This document shows positions 5,224 to 5,370 of a stretch of 5,370 nucleotides of DNA, in pieces. A program made the translations under genes and the position numbers. This DNA comes from Deltaproteobacteria bacterium (GTDB lineage: Bacteria; Desulfobacterota; Desulfobulbia; Desulfobulbales; SURF-16): the NCBI GenBank assembly GCA_029939635.1, contig JAOZSN010000176.1, positions 1 through 5,370 of the forward strand, in the 5' to 3' direction. The notes under the pieces were generated by a model that did no database searches, was not told the origin of the DNA, and was given only the letters and a program-made list of their open reading frames with translations. The number at the start of each line of letters is the position of its first letter. The first letter of the stretch is position 1.

Positions 5224-5370
5224 ATGATAATAGAACCATTACAAGCACGTTCAGAGCAGGGCCAACAAACCTTGCAAGCCCTTAATGGCCGATTTCAACT
5301 GGCTGACCCCACATGTCAGCAGATCGTTAGCGACATCATCAATGATGTTCGTCAGCGTGGTGATGAGGCG
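5224..5370 (+). CDS. hisD: histidinol dehydrogenase, N-terminal part (cut by window end)
   Basis: Only the first 49 codons are present. The segment IVSDIINDVRQRGDEA (residues 34-49) matches the conserved N-terminal HisD pattern; the E. coli protein has VNDILDNVKARGDEAL at this place. HisD oxidises L-histidinol to L-histidine with two NAD+ in the cytoplasm, the last steps of histidine synthesis. The start is uncertain: ATG 5224 follows a purine-rich CGAGAG (5211-5216), while ATG 5203 is in the same frame, would add seven residues and has a poorer upstream region. No strong terminator separates it from the cytochrome gene. The catalytic and zinc-binding residues lie beyond the window, so the call rests on the N-terminus alone. 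Confidence 0.8.
   Translation, partial: MIIEPLQARSEQGQQTLQALNGRFQLADPTCQQIVSDIINDVRQRGDEA

Overview
This 5.4 kb window looks like chromosomal DNA of an anaerobic, cytochrome-rich, sulfate- or sulfur-metabolising bacterium, most likely Desulfobacterota (Desulfobulbales-like). That placement is an inference from gene content: an acetyl-CoA-pathway methyltransferase (acsE type), a small degenerate HsdR-N-like protein, a class II DAHP synthase and a large multihaem cytochrome c. Base composition looks moderate by eye, with AT-rich intergenic regions. All four complete genes and the one partial gene are on the + strand.

Layout. Bases 1-305 are non-coding and hold nested inverted repeats and a TTGACA-type promoter candidate. 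Next comes the acsE-like gene (306-1202), closed by a strong A/T-flanked hairpin terminator (1225-1256). A 160-residue gene of the HsdR N-terminal-domain type follows (1288-1770). The gap 1771-1905 contains a short GC hairpin and an imperfect palindrome built from ACTGATAAC-like units. The class II DAHP synthase follows (1906-3240; the start is moved 6 bases downstream on ribosome-binding-site grounds). A roughly 100-base imperfect palindrome abuts its stop codon, followed by a perfect 14-base palindrome and a second A/T-flanked terminator (3353-3397). A multihaem cytochrome c (3466-5166) has eleven CXXCH motifs and one CX4CH motif. The window ends inside the first 49 codons of a histidinol dehydrogenase gene (hisD, from 5224).

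How the genes fit together. This does not look like one functional operon. AcsE belongs to one-carbon/acetyl-CoA metabolism, the DAHP synthase opens the shikimate pathway, HisD closes histidine synthesis, and the cytochrome is an extracytoplasmic electron carrier or reductase component. The two terminators support separate transcription units: acsE alone; the small gene with or without the DAHP synthase; then the cytochrome, possibly with hisD. I see no transposase, integrase, tRNA, rRNA, CRISPR array or recognisable riboswitch. No clear new multi-gene system is visible. The points most worth checking are the 100-base palindrome, the ACTGATAAC repeat, the apparently nuclease-dead HsdR-N-like protein and the mixed haem-motif cytochrome.
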